33,233 bases of DNA from assembly GCF_003574095.1 (NCBI RefSeq), contig NZ_QWLA01000037.1:1-33233 (forward strand), in the 5' to 3' direction. Positions 23,008-32,760 of this stretch are shown piece after piece. The translations under genes were made by a program, and so were the position numbers. The notes beneath the pieces are model-generated. The model was not told the DNA's origin, searched no databases, and was given only the letters and a program-made list of their open reading frames with translations. This stretch comes from Calidithermus roseus (lineage in GTDB: Bacteria > Deinococcota > Deinococci > Deinococcales > Thermaceae). Each line of letters starts with the position of its first letter. The stretch's first letter is position 1.

Positions 23008-24087
23008 TCAAAGGTCGCGGTAACGGTCACGGTGGACTAAGGCCGCAAGCCCCAAAGACACGTACACGAAGAGCAGGCTGGTCCCTCCCGCGGAAAACAG
23101 CGGCAAGGTCAGGCCGGTGACCGGGGCCATGCCGATGGTCACGCCGATGTTGACCATCACCTGAAAAGCAAGCATGGAGAGCACTCCCACGATGATCAGG
23201 CGGTCCTCGAGGCGGTTGCACTCCAGCGCCATCCGGGCCAGCCGGAAGAACAGCAGCCCATACAGCACCAGCAGCGAAACCGCCCCCACGAAGCCCCACT
23301 CCTCGCTCAGCACGGCGAAGATGAAGTCGTTTTGCTTCTCGGGGACGTAACCAAGCTGGCTCTGGGTGCCCTGGCCGTAGCCCTTGCCCATCAGTCCCCC
23401 CGAGCCAATGGCGATCATGGACTGGATCTGCTGGTAGCCTTTGCCTTGCGGGTCGCTCTCGGGGTTGAAGCCCACGATGATCCGCTGCTGCTGGTAGGGC
23501 TCGAGGTGGTTGAACGCAAAAGGAGCCGCGATGCCCACCAGCACCAGGCCCACCAGGAAGTGTCGCACGGGCATGCCCCACACCAACAGCAGGGCCACCA
23601 CGATCACCGCCAGCACGGTAGTTCCCCCCAGGTCGGGCTCGATGAGCACCAGGCCCAGGACGGGTGCTGCGATCAGGAAGGGGGCGACGTAGCCAAAGAT
23701 GCTGCCAGGCTCGCGGCGGCTGAGCCAGCGTGAGAGCACCAGGACTAAGGAGAGCTTGGCCAGCTCGCTGGGCTGGAAGTTGACCGGGCCCAGGTTCAGC
23801 CAGGCCTTGGCCCCGTTGACCTCCCGGCCCACCACCAGCACCGCCACCAGCAGCAGAAGGGATAGGCCATAAAGCAGCCATCCCCACGACTGCACCTGGC
23901 GGCGGCTGAGGAATTGCAAGGACACCGCCACCGCTACCGCCACCGCCGAGTACAGGAGTTGGTTGAAGAAGATAGCTGGACTGGGCGCTGCGCTGCGCAG
24001 GGTAATTAACCCCGCTAGGTGGATCAGGCCCACCACCATTACCAGGCTCCAGTCGTAGGCGAGGAGGGGAATGCGGGGCAAAACCAT
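23008..24087 (-). CDS. rodA: Rod-shape peptidoglycan polymerase RodA
   Basis: A 359-residue SEDS glycosyltransferase that polymerises lipid II for side-wall growth, with about ten transmembrane helices. WLNLGPVNFQPSELAKLSLV is the key SEDS segment including the NFQPSE motif, LIEPDLGGTTVLAVIV is the conserved catalytic-loop region, and GKGYGQGTQSQLGYVPEKQN then DFIFAVLSEEWGFVG finish the core. The SAGGTSLLFVY end is family-typical. It lies downstream of minD-minE (gap 66 bases) and so shares their orientation; cell shape and division genes go together. No convincing ribosome binding site precedes ATG 24087, though a TTTAAA stretch is near. Confidence 0.92.
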   Translation of the reverse strand: MVLPRIPLLAYDWSLVMVVGLIHLAGLITLRSAAPSPAIFFNQLLYSAVAVAVAVSLQFLSRRQVQSWGWLLYGLSLLLLVAVLVVGREVNGAKAWLNLGPVNFQPSELAKLSLVLVLSRWLSRREPGSIFGYVAPFLIAAPVLGLVLIEPDLGGTTVLAVIVVALLLVWGMPVRHFLVGLVLVGIAAPFAFNHLEPYQQQRIIVGFNPESDPQGKGYQQIQSMIAIGSGGLMGKGYGQGTQSQLGYVPEKQNDFIFAVLSEEWGFVGAVSLLVLYGLLFFRLARMALECNRLEDRLIIVGVLSMLAFQVMVNIGVTIGMAPVTGLTLPLFSAGGTSLLFVYVSLGLAALVHRDRYRDL

Positions 24088-24153
24088 CGTTTTAAAGCCT
24101 AAGGCCTCGAGCCCATAGCCAAAAGCGTCAACTTACTTTTCGGGCTTCACCCC

Positions 24154-24384
24154 CTAGCGCAAGGGGATGTTGGCGATCATCACCACTTTTTCTCCGCGCT
24201 GCTCGAGCTCGACCTTGAGGGCTTCCTGCTCGGCGGGGAAGTAGCGCTTGAGCACGTCGAGCAGATCGTTCTTGAGGGCGTCCACCATGCCGGGAGCGAG
24301 CTGGGCGCGGTCGTAGGCCAGGGTGAGCTTGAGCCGCTCCTTGAGCACGTCCTTGCTCTTGTTGCGCTGCCAGAACCAGGCCAT
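24154..24384 (-). CDS. minE: Cell division topological specificity factor MinE
   Basis: A 76-residue MinE. MAWFWQRNKSKDVLKERLKL covers the membrane-anchoring start and the MinD-binding stretch, LAYDRAQLAPGMVDALKNDL the dimer domain, with a beta-rich ending. MinE stimulates MinD's ATPase and sets Min oscillation. ATG 24384 overlaps the TGA of minD (TGATG), so translation is coupled. Confidence 0.95.
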   Translation of the reverse strand: MAWFWQRNKSKDVLKERLKLTLAYDRAQLAPGMVDALKNDLLDVLKRYFPAEQEALKVELEQRGEKVVMIANIPLR

Positions 24385-25187
24385 CAGCTACCCCCGAGCA
24401 GTTTGCGCAGAGCGCCCATGAAGCCGCTTTTCTCGCGCAGGTCGGGGAAGGGAACCTCCTCGCCCCGAATGCGCCGGGCCACGTCCATGAAGGCGCTGCC
24501 TGCAATGGAGCCGTTCTTAAGCACCAGCGGTTCCCCCTCGTTGCTCGAGATCAGCACCTTCTCGTCTTCAGGAACGATGCCGATGGGCTTGAGGCCCAAA
24601 ATCTCCTGCACGTCCTCGACCGAGAGCATGTCGCCTCGCTCGACCATCTTGGGCCGCAGGCGGTTGATGACCAGGAAGTTCTCCCGCACCTCCCGCGCCT
24701 CGAGCATGCCGATGATGCGGTCGGCGTCGCGCACCGAGGACACCTCGGGGTTGACCACCACCAAAGCCCCCTCGGCGGGGGTCGCCGCGGTCTGGAAGCC
24801 CCGCTCGATGCCCGCCGGGGAGTCGATGAGCACGCGGTCGAAAGCGTCTTCCTCGATAAGCGCCCTGACCAGCAGACGGAATTTCTCGGAGTCGAGCGCT
24901 TCCTTGTCCCTAGTCTGGGAGGCCGGGAGCAGGAAGAGCCCCTCCAGCCGCTTGTCCTTGATGAGGGCCTGCGAGCGTTTGCAGCGCCCCTCGAGCACGT
25001 CGATGAGGTCGAAGACCACCCGGCCCTCCAGTCCCATCACCACGTCCAGATTGCGCAATCCCACATCCACATCAATAACGGCGACCCTCTCGCCCAGTTT
25101 GGCCAAGGCCGCCCCCACATTGGCCGTAGTGGTGGTCTTGCCCACCCCACCCTTGCCTGATGTCACCACAATGGCCCTAGCTTTCAC
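24384..25187 (-). CDS. minD: Septum site-determining ATPase MinD
   Basis: A 267-residue deviant-Walker ATPase. KGGVGKTTTTANVGAALAKLG is the P-loop, VIDVDVGLRNLDVVMGLEGR the switch, and LIDSPAGIERGFQTA the Walker B region. The last residues (SGFMGALRKLLGG) form the amphipathic membrane-targeting helix. The GTG 25187 follows GGAGGCAAT. MinC, the FtsZ inhibitor, is not adjacent; it is presumably elsewhere. A TATACT box lies around 25206-25211, upstream on the minus strand, but with no suitable -35. Confidence 0.95.
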   Translation of the reverse strand: MKARAIVVTSGKGGVGKTTTTANVGAALAKLGERVAVIDVDVGLRNLDVVMGLEGRVVFDLIDVLEGRCKRSQALIKDKRLEGLFLLPASQTRDKEALDSEKFRLLVRALIEEDAFDRVLIDSPAGIERGFQTAATPAEGALVVVNPEVSSVRDADRIIGMLEAREVRENFLVINRLRPKMVERGDMLSVEDVQEILGLKPIGIVPEDEKVLISSNEGEPLVLKNGSIAGSAFMDVARRIRGEEVPFPDLREKSGFMGALRKLLGGS

Positions 25188-25259
25188 ATTGCCTCCTTGC
25201 GACAGTATATCGGTCAGGAAAGGGTCAAGTCTCGAGCATGAAGGCCCAAACTCCCGACC

Positions 25260-26306
25260 TCAGGACCGGGGGGAACCCACCGCCTCAGTCAGGTCGGCCA
25301 GGCGAGTGACCATGCGGTCGGCGGAGTGCGTGAGCATGAGGTTGCGGCGCATGTCGTATTCGGGGCCGGTGTAGAGGCGGGTGGCGCTCGAGCAGTACAG
25401 CACCACCTCGCGCCCCAGCGCCCGCAGGTAGCCCTGCAACCCAGCGCTCTCGGGGTTCATGTCGGGCCCGTCGCCAAAGGTGACCACCACCTCGCTGGTG
25501 AGGGCATTCCGGAAGTCCTGCTCGGCCCCCGCGCGCAGGCCCTCAGCGCTGTCGGCCTCGTAGCGCCGGGCGATCTCCACCCGCCAGCCCAGCGCCTCGA
25601 GTTCCCGCGCCGCCCCCTCGGCCAGAACCATCTGGTACTCGTACTCCCCGCCCCCGAACTCGAGGAAGACGTGACCGGGGCGCACTGGGGGGTCAGGGAC
25701 TGCCCGCTGCCCAGGGTAATGCAGCACCAGCTCCCGCACCGCCTCTCTCACCCGCCGCTCGACACGCTCGAAGGCAGCCTCGATGAGCTCGCGGTAGGCC
25801 TGGGGATCGGGGTCGAGACCCGAGAAGGGGAAGTCGCCCTCGCACAGCACCTCGTCGGCCAGGAGCTCGAGCAGAGGCTGCAGGCGCTGGGGCTCGGCGA
25901 TGCGGTCGTGCTTGTAGCGGAAGAAGTTGCTCAGCAGCACGACTACCGGCAGACCGATCCCAGCAGCGTAGCCCACTTCGAAGGAGATCCCCCCGTCGTA
26001 CTGGGTGTGGTAGAGCGGGGCCAGCAGCGCGAAGGAGTTGCGCACGCGCTCGGTGTCGAGGCGGTAGATGGCCTGCGTGAGGCTCTCGCCGGGCCGAGGC
26101 ACCACCACGCCGTTGGAGTCACGGTAGGGCAGGAAGGTGAGGGGGCCTTCGGGGGGCAGGCCCAGCGCCTCGAGCCCTTCCCGCAACCCCTGGAGGCAGG
26201 CGCGCTCGAGGCGCGAGCCGTAGTAGCGGCCAGTGTGCTCGAAGAGGAAGGTGGCGACATAGAGGGGGCCCTGGCCCCGCCGGAGGCGCTCGAGACGGGG
26301 GTCCAC
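25260..26306 (-). CDS. Double-domain nucleoside 2-deoxyribosyltransferase-like protein
   Basis: A 348-residue protein from GTG 26306. Residues 14-130 form one deoxyribosyltransferase-like domain: LYVATFLFEHTGRYYGSRLE and DGGISFEVGYAAGIGLPVVV, where E110 sits where the family's catalytic Glu is. Residues 213-310 look like a second copy: HVFLEFGGGEYEYQMVLAEG ... MNPESAGLQGYLRALGREVV aligns with DGGISFEVGYAAGIGLPVVV, but the Glu is Leu. So one active and one dead half, or a fused heterodimer. The family exchanges bases between deoxynucleosides; the actual substrate here is unknown. The GTG overlaps the stop of the transporter gene by one base (TAGTG). minD follows downstream. Confidence 0.7.
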   Translation of the reverse strand: MDPRLERLRRGQGPLYVATFLFEHTGRYYGSRLERACLQGLREGLEALGLPPEGPLTFLPYRDSNGVVVPRPGESLTQAIYRLDTERVRNSFALLAPLYHTQYDGGISFEVGYAAGIGLPVVVLLSNFFRYKHDRIAEPQRLQPLLELLADEVLCEGDFPFSGLDPDPQAYRELIEAAFERVERRVREAVRELVLHYPGQRAVPDPPVRPGHVFLEFGGGEYEYQMVLAEGAARELEALGWRVEIARRYEADSAEGLRAGAEQDFRNALTSEVVVTFGDGPDMNPESAGLQGYLRALGREVVLYCSSATRLYTGPEYDMRRNLMLTHSADRMVTRLADLTEAVGSPRS

Positions 26307-26842
26307 TAGTTCCTCACCGCCACGACGGCCCCCACCACCATCACCCCCAGCCCGACCATCTTGAGCAGGGAAACGGGGTTGGCGGCCTGGCCCAGCAGCC
26401 CCAGGTGCCCCACCACCGCCGCGGTGGCGATCTGGCTGGCGAGGATGAGGGTCATGGCGTTGGCGACGCCCAGGCGCTGGATGGAGAACACCGTGCCCAG
26501 CACCACCAGCATCCCGATCACCCCGCCGAGGTAGCTGTACCAGGGCAACCCTTGCTGCAGGCCGCGGTACAAGAGCAAAGCACAGGCCAGCAGGCCCAGC
26601 ACCGCCCCCACCACCAAGCCCCCGCGCAGGGAGGGCTCGAGCGTCCACCCCAGGAAGCCGTTGCGCTGGATCAGCAACAGCCCCAGCACGGACACGGTCA
26701 GGCCGACTACGTGGACCACGGTGGAGAGGCCCCAGGTCCCGGCCTTGGGTTGCAGCAGGGCGTTGATGGGGCCCAGCAGGGCGATCATCAGGCCGGTGGT
26801 GACGGCCACCAGCAACGGCAGAAGGGGGATGCTTGGGCTCAT
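26306..26842 (-). CDS. DMT-superfamily (YdcZ/DUF606-like) membrane protein
   Basis: 178 residues with about five transmembrane segments: MSPSIPLLPLLVAVTTGLMI, LQPKAGTWGLSTVVHVVGLT, then GGLVVGAVLGLLACALLLY, GVIGMLVVLGTVFSIQRLG and ILASQIATAAVVGHLGLLGQ. The pattern fits the short YdcZ-like DMT family, in which two such units make a transporter. Substrate unknown; its coupling with the deoxyribosyltransferase-like gene points to a nucleoside or related compound (inference). ATG 26842 has GAGGAG three bases before it; ATG 26866, eight codons up, follows a TATAAT (26883-26878) at a leaderless distance and is a rival. Confidence 0.78.
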   Translation of the reverse strand: MSPSIPLLPLLVAVTTGLMIALLGPINALLQPKAGTWGLSTVVHVVGLTVSVLGLLLIQRNGFLGWTLEPSLRGGLVVGAVLGLLACALLLYRGLQQGLPWYSYLGGVIGMLVVLGTVFSIQRLGVANAMTLILASQIATAAVVGHLGLLGQAANPVSLLKMVGLGVMVVGAVVAVRN

Positions 26843-26877
26843 AGGCTCCTCGAGATGGCTGTACATTTCAGCTTCGG

Positions 26878-26883
26878 ATTATA
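26878..26883 (-). promoter_or_regulatory. -10 element for the DMT/deoxyribosyltransferase pair
   Basis: A perfect TATAAT on the minus strand, 12-17 bases before ATG 26866. The -35 is poor. In the gap up to 27088 I see no gene, only GC-rich sequence and a TAGAAT box for the next gene. Confidence 0.5.
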
Positions 26884-27075
26884 GAACACCCTCAAACAAA
26901 GCCTGGTTCATGGCGCGGGACGGCAGGCTCCCAGCGGGAATTCGAAAAGTTAGGCCCTGGCTATGCCCTGGCCCTCCGGCGAGGCCCGGGCTGAGCTGTG
27001 CGCCACGTACCCGGGTGAATTCGCGCCGGCGTGCAGCAGCACACCGGGGAAGGGCTTTTGAACCGCGGGCGCGGG

Positions 27076-27081
27076 GTAGAA
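27076..27081 (+). promoter_or_regulatory. -10 element of the small membrane protein/mutase unit
   Basis: TAGAAT, seven bases before ATG 27089, so a leaderless start is predicted. No clear -35 is present. Confidence 0.4.
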
Positions 27082-27088
27082 TTCGGCC

Positions 27089-27235
27089 ATGCACCCCAAG
27101 CGCGAACCCAAGCTCGGCTGGAGGGATATGCTGGCGATGGTCGCCATCCTCTACCAGCTCATCCTGCTGCCGGTAATGCTGGTGCTGGGCGGGGTGGGCC
27201 TGATCCTACTGCTGATCGACTTTCACCTGAGGTGA
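27089..27235 (+). CDS. Small membrane protein, 48 residues
   Basis: This short gene runs from ATG 27089 to TGA 27233-27235. The product starts [14 protein letters not shown], a basic soluble head, and then two hydrophobic blocks ([18 protein letters not shown] and [13 protein letters not shown]) likely to form one or two transmembrane helices. I do not recognise it. It sits two bases before the mutase start and its end contains that gene's GAGGTGA ribosome site, so translation is coupled. It may be a membrane tether, or just a small membrane protein in the operon. Confidence 0.65.
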   Translation: MHPKREPKLGWRDMLAMVAILYQLILLPVMLVLGGVGLILLLIDFHLR

Positions 27236-27237
27236 GC

Positions 27238-28794
<1,557 letters not shown>

Positions 28795-28801
28795 CGGGGG
28801 A

Positions 28802-28828
28802 AAGCCGTCCGCCTTTGGCTGACGGCTT
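28802..28828 (+). terminator. Hairpin after the mutase gene
   Basis: AAGCCGTC (28802-28809) pairs perfectly with GACGGCTT (28821-28828), with a further GCC-TTT-GGC inside across one mismatch. No T-run follows, so it may stall or protect rather than terminate alone. Confidence 0.55.
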
Positions 28829-28839
28829 GTGGCTTGTGG

Positions 28840-28950
28840 TGAACCCCTCCGTCTTCCCTCCCCGCGCGCGGGGTAAGGGATATCCCCCTGCGCCCCTTGT
28901 TAAGGGGGGGTAAAGAAAAGGCGCTTTGCGTACGACGCAGGACGTACAAC
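28840..28950. repeat. GC-rich palindromic repeat region after the mutase
   Basis: It contains CCCCGCGCGCGGGG (28860-28873, perfect palindrome), CCCCTT-GTT-AAGGGG (28893-28907) and GCGTACGACGCAGGACGTAC (28928-28947), which belongs to the repeat family at 12001-12045 and 14627-14695. The CCCTCC...CCCCGCGCGGGG...AAGGGGGG style is common in mobile intergenic elements. The gap 28795-29025 holds no gene. Confidence 0.5.
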
Positions 28951-29025
28951 CTGCCCCAGCGTCCAGCCTTAACCAAACATTGAATCCCTCAGCCTCCCCT
29001 CAGAACTGGCACTACGCTAGATAAG

Positions 29026-29466
29026 ATGGAAGGGCGCAAGCGTCTTAGGTTTTGGGGTTTGCTGGGGCTGTTGGTCCTGGCCGGGATCGGCGTGGCCGTG
29101 CGCTGGCTGCAACCCCCGGACATCGCCGCCGAAGCTAAAAGCACCTACCGCAACTACACTGCCACCGCACAGATCCAACAGATCAAGGGGATGGCCCAGG
29201 GCTGCGAGGTCACGGTGAAGTTCCACGAGTGGCACTCGCTCTCCCCCGGCTTCAAGCTCAACGAGATCCCCCAGAAGGGCCAGAACTACACGGTCTACGC
29301 CCAGCCCGAGCAGTGCGCGGCGCTCGAGGTCATCCAGGCCGAGAAGGGTAGCCGCCCCGAACTCACCGGACACATCGTGTACACGGCGGGAGAGAACCGC
29401 TCCGGGCGCTGGTACATGCTCTCACAGCCCAAGCCGCCGCTGGGGTGTGGGGTGGTGGGGCTCTAA
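29026..29466 (+). CDS. Signal-anchored hypothetical protein
   Basis: 146 residues. A basic start followed by a hydrophobic helix (FWGLLGLLVLAGIGVAVRWL) forms an N-terminal membrane anchor. The outside domain has two pairs of cysteines (GCEVTVKFHEWH, PEQCAALEVI, and a final GCGVVGL) and reads as a small beta barrel of OB type, with VTVKFHEWHSLSPGFKLNEI and NYTVYAQPE strands. Function not recognised. ATG 29026 is preceded by a weak TACGCT -10-like box, so it may be leaderless. Confidence 0.68.
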   Translation: MEGRKRLRFWGLLGLLVLAGIGVAVRWLQPPDIAAEAKSTYRNYTATAQIQQIKGMAQGCEVTVKFHEWHSLSPGFKLNEIPQKGQNYTVYAQPEQCAALEVIQAEKGSRPELTGHIVYTAGENRSGRWYMLSQPKPPLGCGVVGL

Positions 29467-29474
29467 AATTCCTT

Positions 29475-29490
29475 GGCTATCGACCATCGA
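29475..29490. repeat. 16-base interspersed repeat, copy 2
   Basis: GGCTATCGACCATCGA, identical to 21614-21629. It lies in the 47-base gap between the convergent genes at 29026-29466 and 29514-32699. Confidence 0.6.
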
Positions 29491-29513
29491 GGGCTTCCAC
29501 GAGAAGCCTGGCG

Positions 29514-32500
29514 TCACAGCTCGAGCGAGATCACCCGGTAAGGGGTGAAGTCGAGCCGGAGCGCTGTGCCCTCCAGCAGCAGCTCTTCCTGGGCCTCCTC
29601 CAGCAGGTTCACCCGTCGGGCGGCCCCTGTGGCGAGTTCGCTCTCGAGCACCGCCCGGCCCCGCCCACCGTGGGCTTCGTACAGTCGCAGCACGACGCCT
29701 TCTCCCTCCTCGCTCCTCTTCAAGGCGGAAAGGCGGAGCCCCGGCGCACTGATCCGGACCAATTGCCTCACGCTCGGCCAGTTCCCCCCTTCGGCAGGCA
29801 GGACTATGGCCCGTAGCGGGGCGTTGAGGTCGTGGGCCTCGAGGATGGTTCCGTTTCGCCAGTCGCCGCGATGGGGGTAGAGGGCATAGGTGAAACGGTG
29901 TTCCCCCTCGTCCGCCAGCGGATCGGGGTAGAGCGGCGAACGCAGCAGGGTGAGGCCCACAACGTTGCCTAAGGCGCTGTGCCCGTACTTGCCGTCGTTG
30001 AGCAGGCTCACCCCGTAGCCAGCCTCCGACAAGTCGGCCCAGCGGTGGCCGCTTACCTCGAAGCGGGCCGCGTCCCAACTGGTATTGCGGTGTGTGGGGC
30101 GGGCCACCGCACCATAGGCAGTCTCGAACCAGGCTTCGTGCTGGCGGACATTCAGCGGGAAGTAGGCCCTGAGCAACGTGCGCCGCCGTTCCCAGCGGAT
30201 ACGGGTTTCGATCTCGAGGCGCCGCGCCGATGCCCTGAGCCGGTAGAACTGCTCGATCAGGGCCCCCTCGAGCCGGCGCTCCACGCGGAGAGCGGCCTGA
30301 AACGGGCCCTCCTCCACGACCACAGGAGCAGCCGAGGCCAGCACCTCCACCCCGTCCTGGGCGTAGGCCGAGTCCACGTCCCAGGCTTCCCACTCGCGTG
30401 GGATGTCGGTGTAGGCCCAGATCTGGTTGCCCCGGCCCGCGAGCGCCTCGCGCCCGGCCTCCTTGTCGGAGACCGAGGTCAGGGTGCCGTCGGGGGCGAC
30501 CCGGACGCGCAGATAGCGGTTCTCGAGCGTGCTCGCGCTGACCTCGAGCCCCCTCGAGGGCTCCTTCGGCGTCCCGGGCACTGCCGCCAGGGCCACATAG
30601 CCCAACCCCGGCACCGACAGCTGCTCCGTTTCCACCACGATACGCTCCCCCAGGTCCTGGTAGGGCACCTCGAGGTCCCCCGGCCCCGGCGCGACCAGCC
30701 GGAAAGGCCCCCGGAGAGGTTTCGGCAGGTCCAGCCTCAGGGGCCGCTCCTCCAGCGTCAGGTTCCAGACGACCACCTTGGCCAAAGCTTCTTTCCTACC
30801 GAGGCCCACCTGTTTGGAGAGCGACCCCAGGGCCGCCTCCCGCAGCCCCTCGGCCCGCTGCAAGGTAGCTCCCAAGTCGCGATGGGCGGCTTCGTACACG
30901 GCGTGCACACTCGAGCCCGGCAGCACGTCGTGGAAGTGGTGGCGCAGCAGGGTGGTCCAGGCAGTGTAGAGCTGGTCCTTGGGGTAGGCCTCGCCCAGGA
31001 GCCGCCAGGCCAGCGTGGCGGCGGCCTCGGCCTCGGGCAGGACGTGCTCCAGGCGGCGGTGGTACCACTTGACCCTGGACTGGGTGGTGTAGGTGCCGCG
31101 GTGGAGTTCGAGGTACTGCTCGCCCACCCAAACCGGCAATTCCTGGCCCCTGGCCTGGCGCTCCACGCGCCGGTAGAAAGCTTCAACCGTGCCCATCTCC
31201 AGCCTGGGCAGGCCGGGGAAATCCTTTAGGCGCTCGAAGCGCTCGAGCATCTCCGTGGTCGGCCCCCCGCCCCCGTCGCCCCAGCCGAAGGAGAAGAGCG
31301 ACTCGTCGTGCAGGCGCTTGCCCTTGAAGTTCCGCCAAGTCTCGCCCAGGTCGTAGGCCTGGAGGTTGCCGTTGTAGCCCTGGTTGGGGTTGAGGAAGCT
31401 GTGGGCGATCACCCGGCTGCCGTCCAGCCCCTCCCAGTAGTAAAGGTCGTGGGGAAAGGCGTTGGTTTCGTTCCAGTTGAGCTTGGTGGTGAAGAAGTAA
31501 GGGATGCCGGCCTGCTGTAGCAGTTGGGGCAGGTTGGCGGTGTAACCGAAGGTATCGGGCAGCCAGCAGACCGCCGCCCGCTTGCCGAAACGGCTTTGGA
31601 AGTAGCGCTGCCCGTAGAGGAGTTGCCTGGCCCAGGACTCGCCTGAGAGCAGATTGCCATCGGGCTCGACCCACATCCCGCCCACCACGTCCCAGCGGCC
31701 CTCCCTGACCCTCTCCTGAATGCGCTCGAAGAGTTCGGGGTCGTCCTCCTCCACGAAGGCGTAGGCCTGGGCGCTCGACTGGTTGTAGTGGAAGTGGGGA
31801 TAGCGCTCCATGAGCGTGAGCACGGTGCCGAAAGTGCGGCGAATCTTGCGCCTGGTCTCCTCGAAGGGCCACAGCCAGGCCAGGTCGATGTGGGCGTGTC
31901 CGCTGAGCCAGAGCCTGCCCTCCGCAGGGTAGCGGGCCTTGATGGCCTCGAGCGCCGCCCGCAGCACCTCGCGCCGGGTCAGCAGTTCGGGGCGCAGGCT
32001 TTCGGGGAGGGCCAGGGGCTCGGCCTCGAAACGCCACTCGTCCCACACTGAAGCCTGCACGCTCGCCGCCTCGGGGGCCTGGACCAGGCGGGCCAGATAG
32101 CCCTGGCTGGGGGTGCGGGGCAGTTGCAGGCCGCTCAGGCTCGCCTCGAGCGCGTCGGCGAGCAGCGCGGCCACCTCGAGCCGCCCACGCTTGAGCAGGT
32201 AACCGGCTGCTTCCAGCACCGCCGCTAAGTCCTCGAGGAAGGCGCGGACCTCGAGGTCGGGCACCAGCAGCCGGGCTTCCTCGAGCCGCGGCTCGAAGTT
32301 CGGCGTGCCGAAGAGCCCCTTGGGCACGGCCTCGAGCTCCAAAGCCAGCTCCTGCGCGCCCTGGGCCTTTTCCAGGAGCAGATATTCCTTGTGATAGGGG
32401 TTGAGCCCGCCCACGAGCCGCCCATTCACCATGAGCCGGGCCTCGCCGCCCACCGCCAAGCGCACCGAGACCGGGAGCCCAGCCCAGGCTTCGGGCAGGG

Positions 32501-32699
32501 TAGCCGTGAACTCCATCCGCACCGGGAACTCCCGCGAAGGCCAGGGATCGCCCTCGCGCACGCTCAGCCATTCCCCGGAACCGGCGGCCTGGAAGCGGCC
32601 AGACAGGGGGAACCACAGCCGGTCCCGCCAGGCTGAGAGTTCAACCAGGCGGTGCTTGAGCCACTGCACCGTTTGCTCGAGGCGCCTTTCCTCACCCAT
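29514..32699 (-). CDS. Alpha-mannosidase, glycoside hydrolase family 38
   Basis: 1061 residues. N-terminal about 250 residues form a beta domain; the catalytic barrel starts at SGHAHIDLAWLWPFEETRRK, whose H268 and D270-272 region (HAHID) bind the zinc, and contains WVEPDGNLLSGESWARQLLY and VCWLPDTFGYTANLPQLLQQ with D382 as the likely nucleophile. TKLNWNETNAFPHDLYYWEG and NPNQGYNG follow; the C-terminal half holds beta domains (YRVISLEL end). The size matches bacterial GH38 enzymes. It cleaves terminal alpha-mannose, probably cytoplasmic since no signal peptide is seen. No strong ribosome binding site precedes ATG 32699, though GGGGG lies about eight bases before it. Upstream is IS debris. Confidence 0.93.
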   Translation of the reverse strand: MGEERRLEQTVQWLKHRLVELSAWRDRLWFPLSGRFQAAGSGEWLSVREGDPWPSREFPVRMEFTATLPEAWAGLPVSVRLAVGGEARLMVNGRLVGGLNPYHKEYLLLEKAQGAQELALELEAVPKGLFGTPNFEPRLEEARLLVPDLEVRAFLEDLAAVLEAAGYLLKRGRLEVAALLADALEASLSGLQLPRTPSQGYLARLVQAPEAASVQASVWDEWRFEAEPLALPESLRPELLTRREVLRAALEAIKARYPAEGRLWLSGHAHIDLAWLWPFEETRRKIRRTFGTVLTLMERYPHFHYNQSSAQAYAFVEEDDPELFERIQERVREGRWDVVGGMWVEPDGNLLSGESWARQLLYGQRYFQSRFGKRAAVCWLPDTFGYTANLPQLLQQAGIPYFFTTKLNWNETNAFPHDLYYWEGLDGSRVIAHSFLNPNQGYNGNLQAYDLGETWRNFKGKRLHDESLFSFGWGDGGGGPTTEMLERFERLKDFPGLPRLEMGTVEAFYRRVERQARGQELPVWVGEQYLELHRGTYTTQSRVKWYHRRLEHVLPEAEAAATLAWRLLGEAYPKDQLYTAWTTLLRHHFHDVLPGSSVHAVYEAAHRDLGATLQRAEGLREAALGSLSKQVGLGRKEALAKVVVWNLTLEERPLRLDLPKPLRGPFRLVAPGPGDLEVPYQDLGERIVVETEQLSVPGLGYVALAAVPGTPKEPSRGLEVSASTLENRYLRVRVAPDGTLTSVSDKEAGREALAGRGNQIWAYTDIPREWEAWDVDSAYAQDGVEVLASAAPVVVEEGPFQAALRVERRLEGALIEQFYRLRASARRLEIETRIRWERRRTLLRAYFPLNVRQHEAWFETAYGAVARPTHRNTSWDAARFEVSGHRWADLSEAGYGVSLLNDGKYGHSALGNVVGLTLLRSPLYPDPLADEGEHRFTYALYPHRGDWRNGTILEAHDLNAPLRAIVLPAEGGNWPSVRQLVRISAPGLRLSALKRSEEGEGVVLRLYEAHGGRGRAVLESELATGAARRVNLLEEAQEELLLEGTALRLDFTPYRVISLEL

Positions 32700-32760
32700 G
32701 CCAACCCCCTTGACTTCTTAGAGATTGTCTTAATATTCTCCCACACGATATAATTGGCCA

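Noticed and set aside
25206-25237. TTGACC and TATACT ahead of minD as a promoter
   Set aside because: The boxes are only 13 bases apart, too close for a standard promoter; only the -10 may be real.
26307-26648. N-terminal extension of the deoxyribosyltransferase-like gene to 26648
   Set aside because: It would overlap the transporter in a low-complexity Gly/Arg frame; GTG 26306 is coupled to the transporter stop.
26879-27094. Minus-strand open frame of 71 codons between the DMT gene and the 48-residue gene
   Set aside because: No ribosome site or recognisable sequence, and both promoters lie inside it.
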